Source of the DNA: Macrostomum hystrix
Taxonomy: Eukaryota > Platyhelminthes > Macrostomidae
Assembly: GCA_950097015.1 (NCBI GenBank)
Contig: CATNEN010000041.1
Span: 2,273,501 to 2,337,500 of the forward strand
DNA length: 64,000 nt
Direction: 5' to 3'
Shown: in pieces, positions 23,563-34,420 of the stretch
Layout: each line of letters opens with the position of its first letter
How positions within the stretch are numbered: position 1 is the stretch's first letter
Translations under genes and position numbers: made by a program
Notes under the pieces: model-generated
Told to the model about the DNA's origin: nothing
The model's database searches: none
Seen by the model: only the letters and a program-made list of their open reading frames with translations

Positions 23563-24836
23563 ATGCCTGACAATGACCCTCATCTGACACCACTGGGTGT
23601 GCAGACAATGACCCTCACCTGACACCGCTGGGTGTGCAGACAATGACCCTCACCTGACACCGCTGGGTGTGCAGACAATGACCCTCACCTGACACCGCTG
23701 GGTGTGCAGACAATGACCCTCACCTGACACCGCTGGGTGTGCAGACAATGACCCTCACCTGACACCACTGGGTATGCAGACAATGACCCTCACCTGACAC
23801 CGCTGGGTATGCAGACAATGACCCTCACCTAACACCACTGGGTGTGCAGACAATGACCCTCACCTGACACGGCTGGGTATGCAGACAATGACCCTCACCT
23901 AACACCACTGGGTGTGCAGACAATGACCCTCACCTGACACCGCTGGGTATGCAGACAATGACCCTCACCTAACACCACTGGGTGTGCAGACAATGACCCT
24001 CACCTGACACCGCTGGGTATGCAGACAATGACCCTCACCTAACACCACTGGGTGTGCAGACAATGACCCTCACCTGACACCACTGGGTGTGCAGACAATG
24101 ACCCTCACCTGACACCGCTGGGTATGCAGACAATGACCCTCACCTGACACCACTGGGTGTGCAGACAATGACCCTCACCTAACACCACTGGGTGTGCAGA
24201 CAATGACCCTCACCTGACACGGCTGGGTATGCAGACAATGACCCTCACCTGACACCGCTGGGTGTGCAGACAATGACCCTCACCTAACACCACTGGGTGT
24301 GCAGACAATGACCCTCACCTGACACGGCTGGGTATGCAGACAATGACCCTCACCTGACACCGCTGGGTGTGCAGACAATGACCCTCACCTAACACCACTG
24401 GGTGTGCAGACAATGACCCTCACCTGACACCGCTGGGTGTGCAGACAATGACCCTCACCTGACACCACTGGGTGTGCAGACAATGACCCTCACCTGACAC
24501 GGCTGGGTATGCAGACAATGACCCTCACCTGACACCGCTGGGTGTGCAGACAATGACCCTCACCTAACACCACTGGGTGTGCAGACAATGACCCTCACCT
24601 GACACCACTGGGTGTGCAGACAATGACCCTCACCTGACACCACTGGGTATGCAGACAATGACCCTCACCTAACACCACTGGGTGTGCAGACAATGACCCT
24701 CACCTGACACCGCTGGGTGTGCAGACAATGACCCTCACCTGACACCACTGGGTGTGCAGACAATGACCCTCACCTGACACCACTGGGTGTGCAGACAATG
24801 ACCCTCACCTGACACCACTGGGTGTGCAGACAATGT
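23563..24836. repeat. 35-bp tandem array, about 36 copies
   Basis: Units of 35 bp with core caatgaccctcacctgacac and variable positions (cctgacac/cctaacac, ccgctg/ccactg/cggctg, ggtgt/ggtat). On the minus strand, which is the V-ATPase transcribed sense, each unit carries CAGGTGAGG or TAGGTGAGG, close to a consensus 5' splice site. It ends about 370 bp past the V-ATPase stop. Confidence 0.97.
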
Positions 24837-25210
24837 TCCCTCTAAGATCTGAGACAGGACCGAATAAGTTCAAGACCCGGTGCATCTGTGTGGCTGTAGC
24901 AGCGGTTCTGTAAGGCGGCACTGCACTAGAGAAACCAATAATCAAAGAGATGCACGGGACAACAAAAGCAGAATAAAAGTGACATATATTGTTTTACTAT
25001 TTGCTTTACTGGAGATAAGCTAGGAACGCAGACATCGAGAATTAATCGAGAACGAGACAGTTGCGTTAGCAAACGCTGAGAAACAGTTCTCACCTAAAGG
25101 AAAAGTGCAACACACCATTTAAGAGCCAATCAAAGTCTAGATAGGATTCAGTTAACAGCTTGAACCAACCAATCACAGCTAGTCTGCGCCAGTCACAGTC
25201 ATTGCCGCAC

Positions 25211-28200
25211 TCAAGCATCTGGCTCAACCGAGTGAAAGTTGAAGGGCTCGAACTTGTGGCCCTCGCCCTTGTAGAACTTGTTCATGAACTCCACCCAGTG
25301 CAGGCGCAGGGCGTGCAGGAAGGCGGACAGGCCTTCCATCAGCAGCAGCACCGCCACGGTCAGCACGGCCCAGAAGTAGAACACAACGGCCAGCATTATG
25401 CTGCCGACGAAGCCCTCCTGCTTGAGCCCGATGGCCAGCACCATGGTCCACAGCACCTCGGACAGCTGGGCGTGGGCCAAGGACAGGGCCCACAGGCGCA
25501 GGTAGCTGGCCGTGTTGGAGATGCAGCCAAGGCAGTACTCGATCGTGTGGATGGTCTGGTGCACGAAGATCTCGCCAATTTCGAACTGAAATCGGGCAAA
25601 AGCGAGGGCGGGCAGCCATTGAGCTGCAGCAGACGAAAGGTGATTGCCTCTGGAGGCATCTGGAGGTCGTGGGGAGGCAGCTGTGCCTAAAGATGTGGAG
25701 GTCATTCTAAAGATATGGCAGCAGAGCCTGAAGATGTGGAGGTCATTCTGGAGATATGGCAGCAGAGTCTGAAGATGTGGAGGTCATTCTGAAGATATGG
25801 CAGCAGAGCCTGAAGATGTGGAGGTCATTCTGAAGATATGGCAGCAGAGTCTGAAGATGTGGAGGTCATTCTGGAGATATGGCAGCAGAGCCTGAAGATG
25901 TGGAGGTCATTCTGGAGATATGGCAGCAGAGTCTGAAGATGTGGAGGTCATTCTGGAGATATGGCAGCAGAGTCTGAAGATGTGGAGGTCATTCTGGAGA
26001 TATGGCAGCAGAGCCTGAAGATGTGGAGGTCATTCTGGAGATATGGCAGCAGAGCCTGAAGATGTGGAGGTCATTCTGAAGATATGGCAGCAGAGCCTGA
26101 AGATGTGGAGGTCATTCTGAAGATATGGCAGCAGAGCCTGAAGATGTGGAGGTCATTCTGAAGATATGGCAGCAGAGCCTGAAGATGTGGAGGTCATTCT
26201 GAAGATATGGCAGCAGAGCCTGAAGATGTGGAGGTCATTCTGAAGATATGGCTGCGGAGGCAGCATTTCTAAGTAGAAAATGCCAAACAATACCTCTTCA
26301 TCTTCGGAGCCGTGATGGGGGGCCATGTCCACGGTCTGGTGGTGCGTGACCTCCTGTGTCTGACCCACCGGAGTGCCGGCTTGCGGTCCGCCGCGGAGCT
26401 GCTGCTGACGCAGCTGGTTCTTGTGCCGAGAGTGCAGCACCAGCGGCTTGGTTAGCAGCATCCAGGGCACGCAGACAACAATGAGAAGCAGCAGGACGAT
26501 CTGGACAGGCTTGTAGCCAGGGTAGATCTCAGAGCAGTTCTCAAGCGGCTCAGGGTACTTTATCAGGAACATGTTGATCAGGCCTGGTGGAGCGGTTTCG
26601 GGTGCGAAACATTTTGAGCAAGCACATGCGGAATGCAACAAAAATTGATGCTATGAGACCATAATGCGGCACTGACCAATCAGCAGGTTGGGCGCGCAGT
26701 TGCTGTTCTTGCCGGAGTAAGCAATCCACTTGTAGATGATAAGAATGACCAGGTAGCCAAACATGGCCATCATGAAGAGCAGCTGGGGAAGGAACTCGCC
26801 GATTACCGATAGGAAGTCGCGCCGGTGCAGATGGTTTGTGAGGCCGACGCAGACGCCAAAGACCATGTGGATGACGCCTAGTACCACAGAGGCCTTCATT
26901 TTTATTGTGTTGCTGAAGGTGATCTTGTTCACTGACACCTAGGCAAGGAAATGAAAGTGAAAAAATCTATAATATCTAAGCTAGGTGCTAGATAGCATAT
27001 CCATACTAACTGCTGCAGCTCTTGCCACGATTCCAGCTGAAGCTCTTGCTTCGATTCTAGCTGAAGCTCTTGCTTCGATTCTAGCTGCAGCTCTTGCTTC
27101 GATTCTAGCTGCAGCTCTTGCTACGATTCTAGCTGAAGCTCTTGCTTCGATTCTAGCTGCAGCTCTTGCTTCGATTCTAGCTGCAGCTCTTGCTACGATT
27201 CTAGCTGAAGCTCTTGCTTCGATTCTAGCTGCAGCTCTTGCTTCGATTCTAGCTGCAGCTCTTGCTACGATTCTAGCTGAAGCTCTTGCTTCGATTCTAG
27301 CTGCAGCTCTTGCTTCGATTCTAGCTGCAGCTCTTGCTACGATTCTAGCTGAAGCTCTTGCTTCGATTCTAGCTGCAGCTCTTGCTTCGATTCTAGCTGC
27401 AGCTCTTGCTACGATTCTAGCTGAAGCTCTTGCTTCGATTCTAGCTGCAGCTCTTGCTTCGATTCTAGCTGCAGCTCTTGCTACGATTCTAGCTGAAGCT
27501 CTTGCTTCGATTCTAGCTGCAGCTCTTGCTTCGATTCTAGCTGCAGCTCTTGCTACGATTCTAGCTGAAGCTCTTGCTTCGATTCTAGCTGCAGCTCTTT
27601 CTACGATTCCAGCTGCAGCTCTTGCTACAATTACAGCTGAAGCTCTTGCTATGATTCTAGCTGCAGCTCTTGCTACGATTCCAGATAAAGCTCTTGCTTC
27701 GATTCCAGCTGAAGCTCTTGCTATGATTCTAGCTGCAGCTCTTGCTACGATTCCAGATTCGACTCTGACTGCAGCGCATAAACTGGGCCGACTTACCTGC
27801 CAGATGGGATCCAGGCCGAACGGATAGGGATTTTCTTTCCACGCGGATGCGCCGGAAGCGTTAGGATTCAGCTGCAGAGAGTCGGTCTTGCGCAGAATTT
27901 CCCTGACAGCGTCGCCAGACAGGGATGTGTTGAACTGGCCCTTGACACTCCAGCCGGAGCTGAAGATGTTCACCGAGTGTGAGAACACGTCATTGTAGAT
28001 CAGGCCGGTGTAGATAGAGAACAGGCCCATTAGCAGGATGATGTAGCGACCGTTGAAGAACGTGGCCCAGATCTCCGAAGTCTTGGTGGTCGGCGCCAGC
28101 TGCCGCTCGCGGACCACCATCCACAGCGCGGCCAGGAACATGAGCGCGCCGTGGCCGAAGTCACCGTACATCACGGCAAACAAAAATGGGAAGGTGATGA

Positions 28201-31200
28201 CGGCGAAAGGCGTCGGGTTGGCCTCGCGGTAGGAGGCCACACCATAGGCGTCGATGATGTTCTGGAAGCCGACAGTCAGCTTGTTGACACGAAAGTAGGT
28301 CGGTGGTGCCTCTCGAGTGGTCATGCGATTCAGGATGGGCGGCACCGAGCTGCCAGCACGCTCCGTGCCTCTGCAGGATTTGAACAATTAAATGTAGTGG
28401 TACTACTGACAGTAGGCTGTGTGTGACACTACTGACAGTAGGCTGTGTGTGACACTACTGACAGTAGGCTGTGTGTGACACTACTGACAGTAGGCTGTGT
28501 GGGACACTACTGACAGTAGGCTGTGTGTGACACTGCTGACAGTAGGCTGTGTGGGACACTACTGACAGTAGGCTGTGTGTGACACTACTGACAGTAGGCT
28601 GTGTGGGACACTACTGACAGTAGGCTGTGTGTGACACTGCTGACAGTAGGCTGTGTGGGACACTACTGACAGTAGGCTGTGTGTGACACTGCTGACAGTA
28701 GGCTGTGTGGGACACTACTGACAGTAGGCTGTGTGTGACACTACTGACAGTAGGCTGTGTGGGACACTACTGACAGTAGGCTGTGTGTGACACTACTGAC
28801 AGTAGGCTGTGTGTGACACTACTGACAGTAGGCTGTGTGTGACACTGCTGACAGTAGGCTGTGTGGGACACTACTGACAGTAGGCTGTGTGTGACACTAC
28901 TGACAGTAGGCTGTGTGTGACACTACTGACAGTAGGCTGTGTGTGACACTGCTGACAGTAGGCTGTGTGGGACACTACTGACAGTAGGCTGTGTGTGACA
29001 CTACTGACAGTAGGCTGTGTGTGACACTACTGACAGTAGGCTGTGTGGGACACTACTGACAGTAGGCTGTGTGTGACACTACTGACAGTAGGCTGTGTGT
29101 GACACTACTGACAGTAGGCTGTGTGTGACACTGCTGACAGTAGGCTGTGTGGGACACTACTGACAGTAGGCTGTGTGTGACACTACTGACAGTAGGCTGT
29201 GTGTGACACTACTGACAGTAGGCTGTGTGTGACACTACTGACAGTAGGCTGTGTGTGACACTACTGACAGTAGGCTGTGTGTGACACTACTGACAGTAGG
29301 CTGTGTGTGACACTACTGACAGTAGGCTGTGTGTGACACTGCTGACAGTAGGCTGTGTGGGACACTACTGACAGTAGGCTGTGTGTGACACTACTGACAG
29401 TAGGCTGTGTGTGACACTACTGACAGTAGGCTGTGTGTGACACTGCTGACAGTAGGCTGTGTGGGACACTACTGACAGTAGGCTGTGTGTGACACTACTG
29501 ACAGTAGGCTGTGTGTGACACTACTGACAGTAGGCTGTGTGGGACACTACTGACAGTAGGCTGTGTGTGACACTACTGACAGTAGGCTGTGTGTGACACT
29601 ACTGACAGTAGGCTGTGTGTGACACTGCTGACAGTAGGCTGTGTGGGACACTACTGACAGTAGGCTGTGTGTGACACTACTGACAGTAGGCTGTGTGTGA
29701 CACTACTGACAGTAGGCTGTGTGTGACACTACTGACAGTAGGCTGTGTGTGACACTACTGACAGTAGGCTGTGTGTGACACTACTGACAGTAGGCTGTGT
29801 GGGACACTACTGACAGTAGGCTGTGTGGGACACTACTGACAGTAGGATGTGTGGGACACCCAGATATGTCAAGGCCTACACTAACGGGCAGATGATGATG
29901 AATGATGATAATGAATTGCGCGCCGCCTTACCTGCGCAGGGCCAGGTGAATCTTGTCCAGATCGTCAACAGCGCACCAGGCCTCGCCAATGAGGCATTTG
30001 CTGGTGGCCTCAACGTTAAACATGTTGAGGGTGTGATAGATGGCCTTGATCTTGCCCACCTTGATAAACCAGAGGCGCAGATTCTTGGCCGCTGACATAA
30101 GCAGCCGGCGCCGATGGTCCACGGTGGTGTTGAGCACGGTGTTGAGGTCCTCGATGCGGGTCATCACGGAGATGGCCATCTCGCGCCGCTCGGCCTGGCT
30201 GTCGGGGCAGGGGTAGAGGCTGGCGCGGAAGCCCTCGCAGATCTTCTTCACCCGGTTCTTGAGCTGCTCGCCCTGGAAGAACACGATGAAGACGGCCTTC
30301 AGCACCTCGTCGCCGGAGGCCGGGTCCTCCAGCGGCACGTCAATGTCGGCCTGCTTGAGGAAGACGTTGCCGCGGCAGACTCGCCACAGCATGCGCTCGA
30401 AGGCCGGCAGGCGCTCGCGCAGCAGGACGCCGGCCACGAATCTGCGGGTCGGCGGCGGATCCCGGCTCGCAACAATGTCCCGCAACATGCCGTGCCCGCT
30501 TTGAAAGGCCTCCGGTCTCAAGTTCACACTGACTGATCCCAGCAATAAAATCCTGCTTCAGCCCAGACCCAGCAGTGGGAGAACAGAGTTTCGGGCATAC
30601 AAGGTGCAGGCCACGATAGCCGACGGTTTGAAACACCTCAGCCCGAGGCACAATGCTCCCTTCCAGCTGGGAAATCAGAGGAAGGGAAACATTACCCACC
30701 AAGCATACTAAGCAAATTAAGGATCAATGCTAAGTTATTGATGCTAACGCAGTAATTACGTATAGCTCATCAAATCTTGGCAACAATGATTCAGTAGTGG
30801 ATACGTGAGAATGAATCAGTTAAACTCGAGTGCTGATGGCTAGCATAGCAACTGGGGAGATAAAATGGAACACGAATCACGCGCGCAAAATAAAAAACGC
30901 AAAAAACTAAAGTGATAGAAGTACTTTTGACAGCAATACTCCGACTAATCAGAACGGCCAAAAACACATCTGAGTCTAACTCTGAGCACATCATTTGTTT
31001 TTTCTGTTGTGAATTTTAGTAAAGCCATTTAAATAATCACTAGAAATTATCTCTTAGCCATGACTTCCTTGTTTACTTTGAGCAAACTAAATCATTACCT
31101 GTTTACTTTGAGCACACTAAATCATTACCTGTTTACTTTGAGCACACTAAATCATTACCTGATTACTTTGAGCACACTAAATCATTACCTGATTACTTTG

Positions 31201-34200
31201 AGCCCACTAAATCATTACCTGTTTACTTTGAGCACACTAAATCATTACCTGTTTACATTGAGCACACTAAATTATTACCTGACTACTTTGAGCCCACCAA
31301 CTCAATTCCCTGATTACTTTGAGCCCACCAACTCAATTCCCTGATTACTTTGAGCCCACCAACTCAATTCCCTGATTACTTTGAGCCCACCAACTCAATT
31401 CCCTGATTACTTTGAGCCCACCAACTCAATTCCCAGATTACTTTGAGCCCACCAACTCAATTCCCTGATTACTTTGAGCCCACCAACTCAATTCCCTGAT
31501 TACTTTGAGCACACCAACTCAATTCCCTGATTACTTTGAGCCCACCAACTCAATTCCCTGATTAATTTGAACGCACAAAATCATTGCCATGCAATGCCGT
31601 TGCAAATTAAAAGTTACAATGCGCAATAAATGGAAGCAAATGAAAATTAAAGGCCTAAAATCAAAAGTAAAAACGTCGCGATTCGTGCAGTCGTATACAT
31701 GGCAACCAGGCTGCTCAATCAGAGCAGTGGACGCCTGAGGCGCCGAACTCACTCAAACCGAAATCCGCGGCTGCCGATGCCCGCGACTTCGTCGACTGCG
31801 GCGGCGGCTGAGGAGCCACCGCCGCCGCTGCTGGTGAGGGCCACGTCGGCTTTGTAGAGCGAGTTGCTCCACGACTCCTCATCCGTGACCCGGCCCTGCG
31901 CCTAGGCGGATGCGGAGCAGATGTGAGGCATTGGACATTGTGCCAGTGTCAAACAAAAGCGGACCGCAGCGATAACTCGAGCAAATAAAAGAACAGCAGC
32001 CAAGCAAAACCGGTCATGCGGTACAAAATAGATAGCAAAAATGTAACACAAACATAGCAGTAAGGAAGCAGCACTGCTACTGCCCTAACTGTTCAAATGA
32101 CACAACAGAAAACCAAAAACCACAGCGAGTGTGCGAACACAACAAACGATGAGAAACTGAAACTGTATTCCAGAGACCGAAGACCTTTCCTGACTGCACT
32201 GGCAGGCCTGGTAGGCAGAGCGCACCCAGCTCATACTCACTGCAGCTGCAGGCCGCCAGCCTGTGGCCAGGCCTCATCTCGCCCGGCTCCAATGAGGCTG
32301 GCCCGCTCATCGGACTGATGCCGCTGCCTGGCTTCTCCAGGGCCGCCGCCGCCCAGGGCGCGGCCTAGCGGGCCACCCCGCTGCTGTTCAACCGTCTGCG
32401 CAGGCGATATTGTTTAAATGATATTCGAATGCTACTACTGATTAGGTGAATAGCAGTAGTATGATGGTAAGCTATGGCAGTTTAAACGACAAGATTATTA
32501 GAGCTATTTGACTGCAAGGCCGCACAGGCTGCCCCTGGTACACACCAGGGGAGATAGCATTCAAAGATAAGGCCGAGTGGTTTGCGAGCTTTTTCTTACC
32601 TGTTCAAGCCATTGCTAAGTAAGCAGCCTGTGCGTAATATGTTAATTTCTTGGCTAAGCCCGTGAAGGCAGGTAAAATTTTCGTCACTGACTTTGCCTGC
32701 AATCTGAAAACCTGCAATCTCCTGGTGTGTACATTTATGCCTGTACAAGTTCAGTGTACAATGAAGCCAATTCTGAGCCAGAAACGGCGATAGTGGAGCC
32801 ATACGCCACCAGGTCACCCAAGCTAAATAAAGCAAATCAAATTAACAATAGGATCATCACATTTTAGCACGGTCTTCAGACTGGTCCTTCTTTAGTCTCC
32901 ATGGTCTTCAGACTGGTCCTTCTTTAGTCTCCATGGTCTTCAGACTGGCCCTACTTCAATATCCAATGGTCATCAGACTGGTCCTACTTCAATATCCAAT
33001 GATCTTCAGACTGGCCCTACTTCAATATCCAATGGTCATCAGACTGGCCCTACTTCAATATCCAATGGTCTTCAGACTGGCCCTACTTCAATATCCAATG
33101 GTCTTCAGACTGGCCCTACTTCAATATCCAATGGTCATCAGACTGGCCCTACTTCAATATCCAATGGTCATCAGACTGGCCCTACTTCAATATCCAATGG
33201 TCATCAGACTGGCCCTACTTCAATATCCAATGGTCATCAGACTGGCCCTACTTCAATATCCAATGGTCATCAGACTGGCCCTACTTCAATATCCAATGGT
33301 CATCAGACTGGCCCTACTTCAATATCCAATGATCTTCAGACTGGCCCTACTTCAATATCCAATGGTCATCAGACTGGCCCTACTTCAATATCCAATGGTC
33401 TTCAGACTGGCCCTACTTCAATATCCAATGGTCATCAGACTGGCCCTACTTCAATATCCAATGGTCTTCAGACTGGTCCTACTTCAATATCCAATGGTCT
33501 TCAGACTGGCCCTACTTCAATATCCAATGGTCTTCAGACTGGCCCTACTTCAATATCCAATGGTCTTCAGACTGGCCCTACTTCAATATCCAATGGTCTT
33601 CAGACTGGCCCTACTTCAATATCCAATGGTCTTCAGACTGGCCCTACTTCAATATCCAATGATCTTCAGACTGGCCCTACTTCAATATCCAATGGTCTTC
33701 AGACTGGTCCTACTTCAATATCCAATGGTCATCAGACTGGTCCTACTTCAATATCCAATGGTCATCAGACTGGTCCTACTTCAATATCCAATGGTCATCA
33801 GACTGGTCCTTGTCCCTTTAAAATGGTCCCCTCAGACTTCTCCAAATCCGAGCAAACGGCCGCTGAGCGACTGGGGTCCCCCCCAATAGACTGGTCCTTC
33901 TCTCCTCTTCGATGTTCTTTAAACTAGCCTTTCCTACCCAATGGTCCCCGACTGATATTTCTGATCCCATGCCGCAGTCCAGCCCGAACTGACTCACCTC
34001 CTCGAAGAAAGTCTGGGTCTTGCGCAGAATGTGCTTGAGCTCGGTGAGCTCCAGGTAGTTGCGCTTCAGCGACTCCTCGTTGGCATTGACATCACGCAGC
34101 TCATTCTCCAGCTTCTCCAGGTTGGCCTCCAGGTCGACCATCTCGCGTGGATTTGGCGCCTCCGGGTTGTCGCCAGTGTCCAGCACAGGCACGCTGTCCT

Positions 34201-34420
34201 TCTTGATCTCCTTCTCCAGGTAGCGCAGCTTCCGCTCCATCTCGTCGCAGCGGCGAATCTCATTAACAAACTTGCGCTGGAAGGCATTGGTGTCGGACTT
34301 GAGGTCGCGGAACTGCACCAGGCCTAGCTCGCCCAGCTCTGACACGCACGCGAAGGCTGCCTCCGCCTGGAGGAACAGCTGACACAGCGTCATCTCCTGG
34401 CTGCGGAACAGGTCGCCCAT
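25211..34420 (-). CDS. ATP6V0A: V-type proton ATPase 116 kDa subunit a (V0 a)
   Basis: Subunit a of the membrane V0 sector of the vacuolar H+-ATPase; it provides the proton half-channels. Minus-strand exons: 34420-33998, 31901-31753, 30441-29932, 28370-27797, 26938-26677, 26583-26294, 25585-25211. Phases agree at every join and the protein is 860 residues, the usual family length. It starts [18 protein letters not shown] and has the N-terminal cytosolic signature [18 protein letters not shown], then [74 protein letters not shown] and YPFGLDPIW. The final exon has [20 protein letters not shown] with the essential membrane Arg of SYLRLWALS, and [20 protein letters not shown] near the end. Five of the six introns contain a different tandem array; only intron five (93 bp) has none. 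The paralog number cannot be assigned. Confidence 0.97.
25684..26262. repeat. 41-bp tandem array, about 14 copies (V-ATPase intron 6)
   Basis: Units of 41 bp containing gaagatgtggaggtcattct and gatatggcagcagag. In the sense of the host gene (minus) each unit reads catatcttcag and cacatcttcag, two acceptor-like words. The array fills most of the intron between exons six and seven. Confidence 0.97.
26999..27765. repeat. 24-bp array with 72-bp higher-order unit (V-ATPase intron 4)
   Basis: 24-bp monomers of the type gctgcagctcttgcttcgat. Three monomer variants (gaagc..ttcg, gcagc..ttcg, gcagc..tacg) alternate regularly to form a 72-bp higher-order unit repeated about seven times from 27060 to 27590; the upper end is irregular. 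Both strands are open for the whole array. Confidence 0.96.
28395..29855. repeat. 26-bp tandem array, about 56 copies (V-ATPase intron 3)
   Basis: Units of 26 bp containing ctgacagtaggctgtgtg, with gtgtgtgac/gtgtgggac and cactac/cactgc variants in a patterned order. It fills almost the whole intron and stops about 25 nt from the acceptor of exon four. Confidence 0.98.
31064..31562. repeat. 30/31-bp two-part tandem array (V-ATPase intron 2)
   Basis: The first part (31064-31275) has 30-bp units with gagcacactaaatcattacc. The second part (31276-31562) has 31-bp units with gagcccaccaactcaattcc. Both share ctgattactttgagc, so one derives from the other. Confidence 0.95.
32872..33815. repeat. 33-bp tandem array, about 28 copies (V-ATPase intron 1)
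   Basis: Units of 33 bp containing cttcagactggccctacttc and atatccaatgg, with ggtctt/ggtcat/gatctt and gccc/gtcc variants. Both edges fade into degenerate units (32872-32935 and 33815-33950). The 318-residue open frame here is not a gene. Confidence 0.97.

Noticed and set aside
28395-29855. CRISPR-like regular repeat
   Set aside because: The repeats are head-to-tail with no unique spacers and the genome is eukaryotic; the same applies to all other arrays here.
32933-33889. Open frame of 318 codons ([11 protein letters not shown] repeats)
   Set aside because: A 33-bp array on the opposite strand within V-ATPase intron 1.
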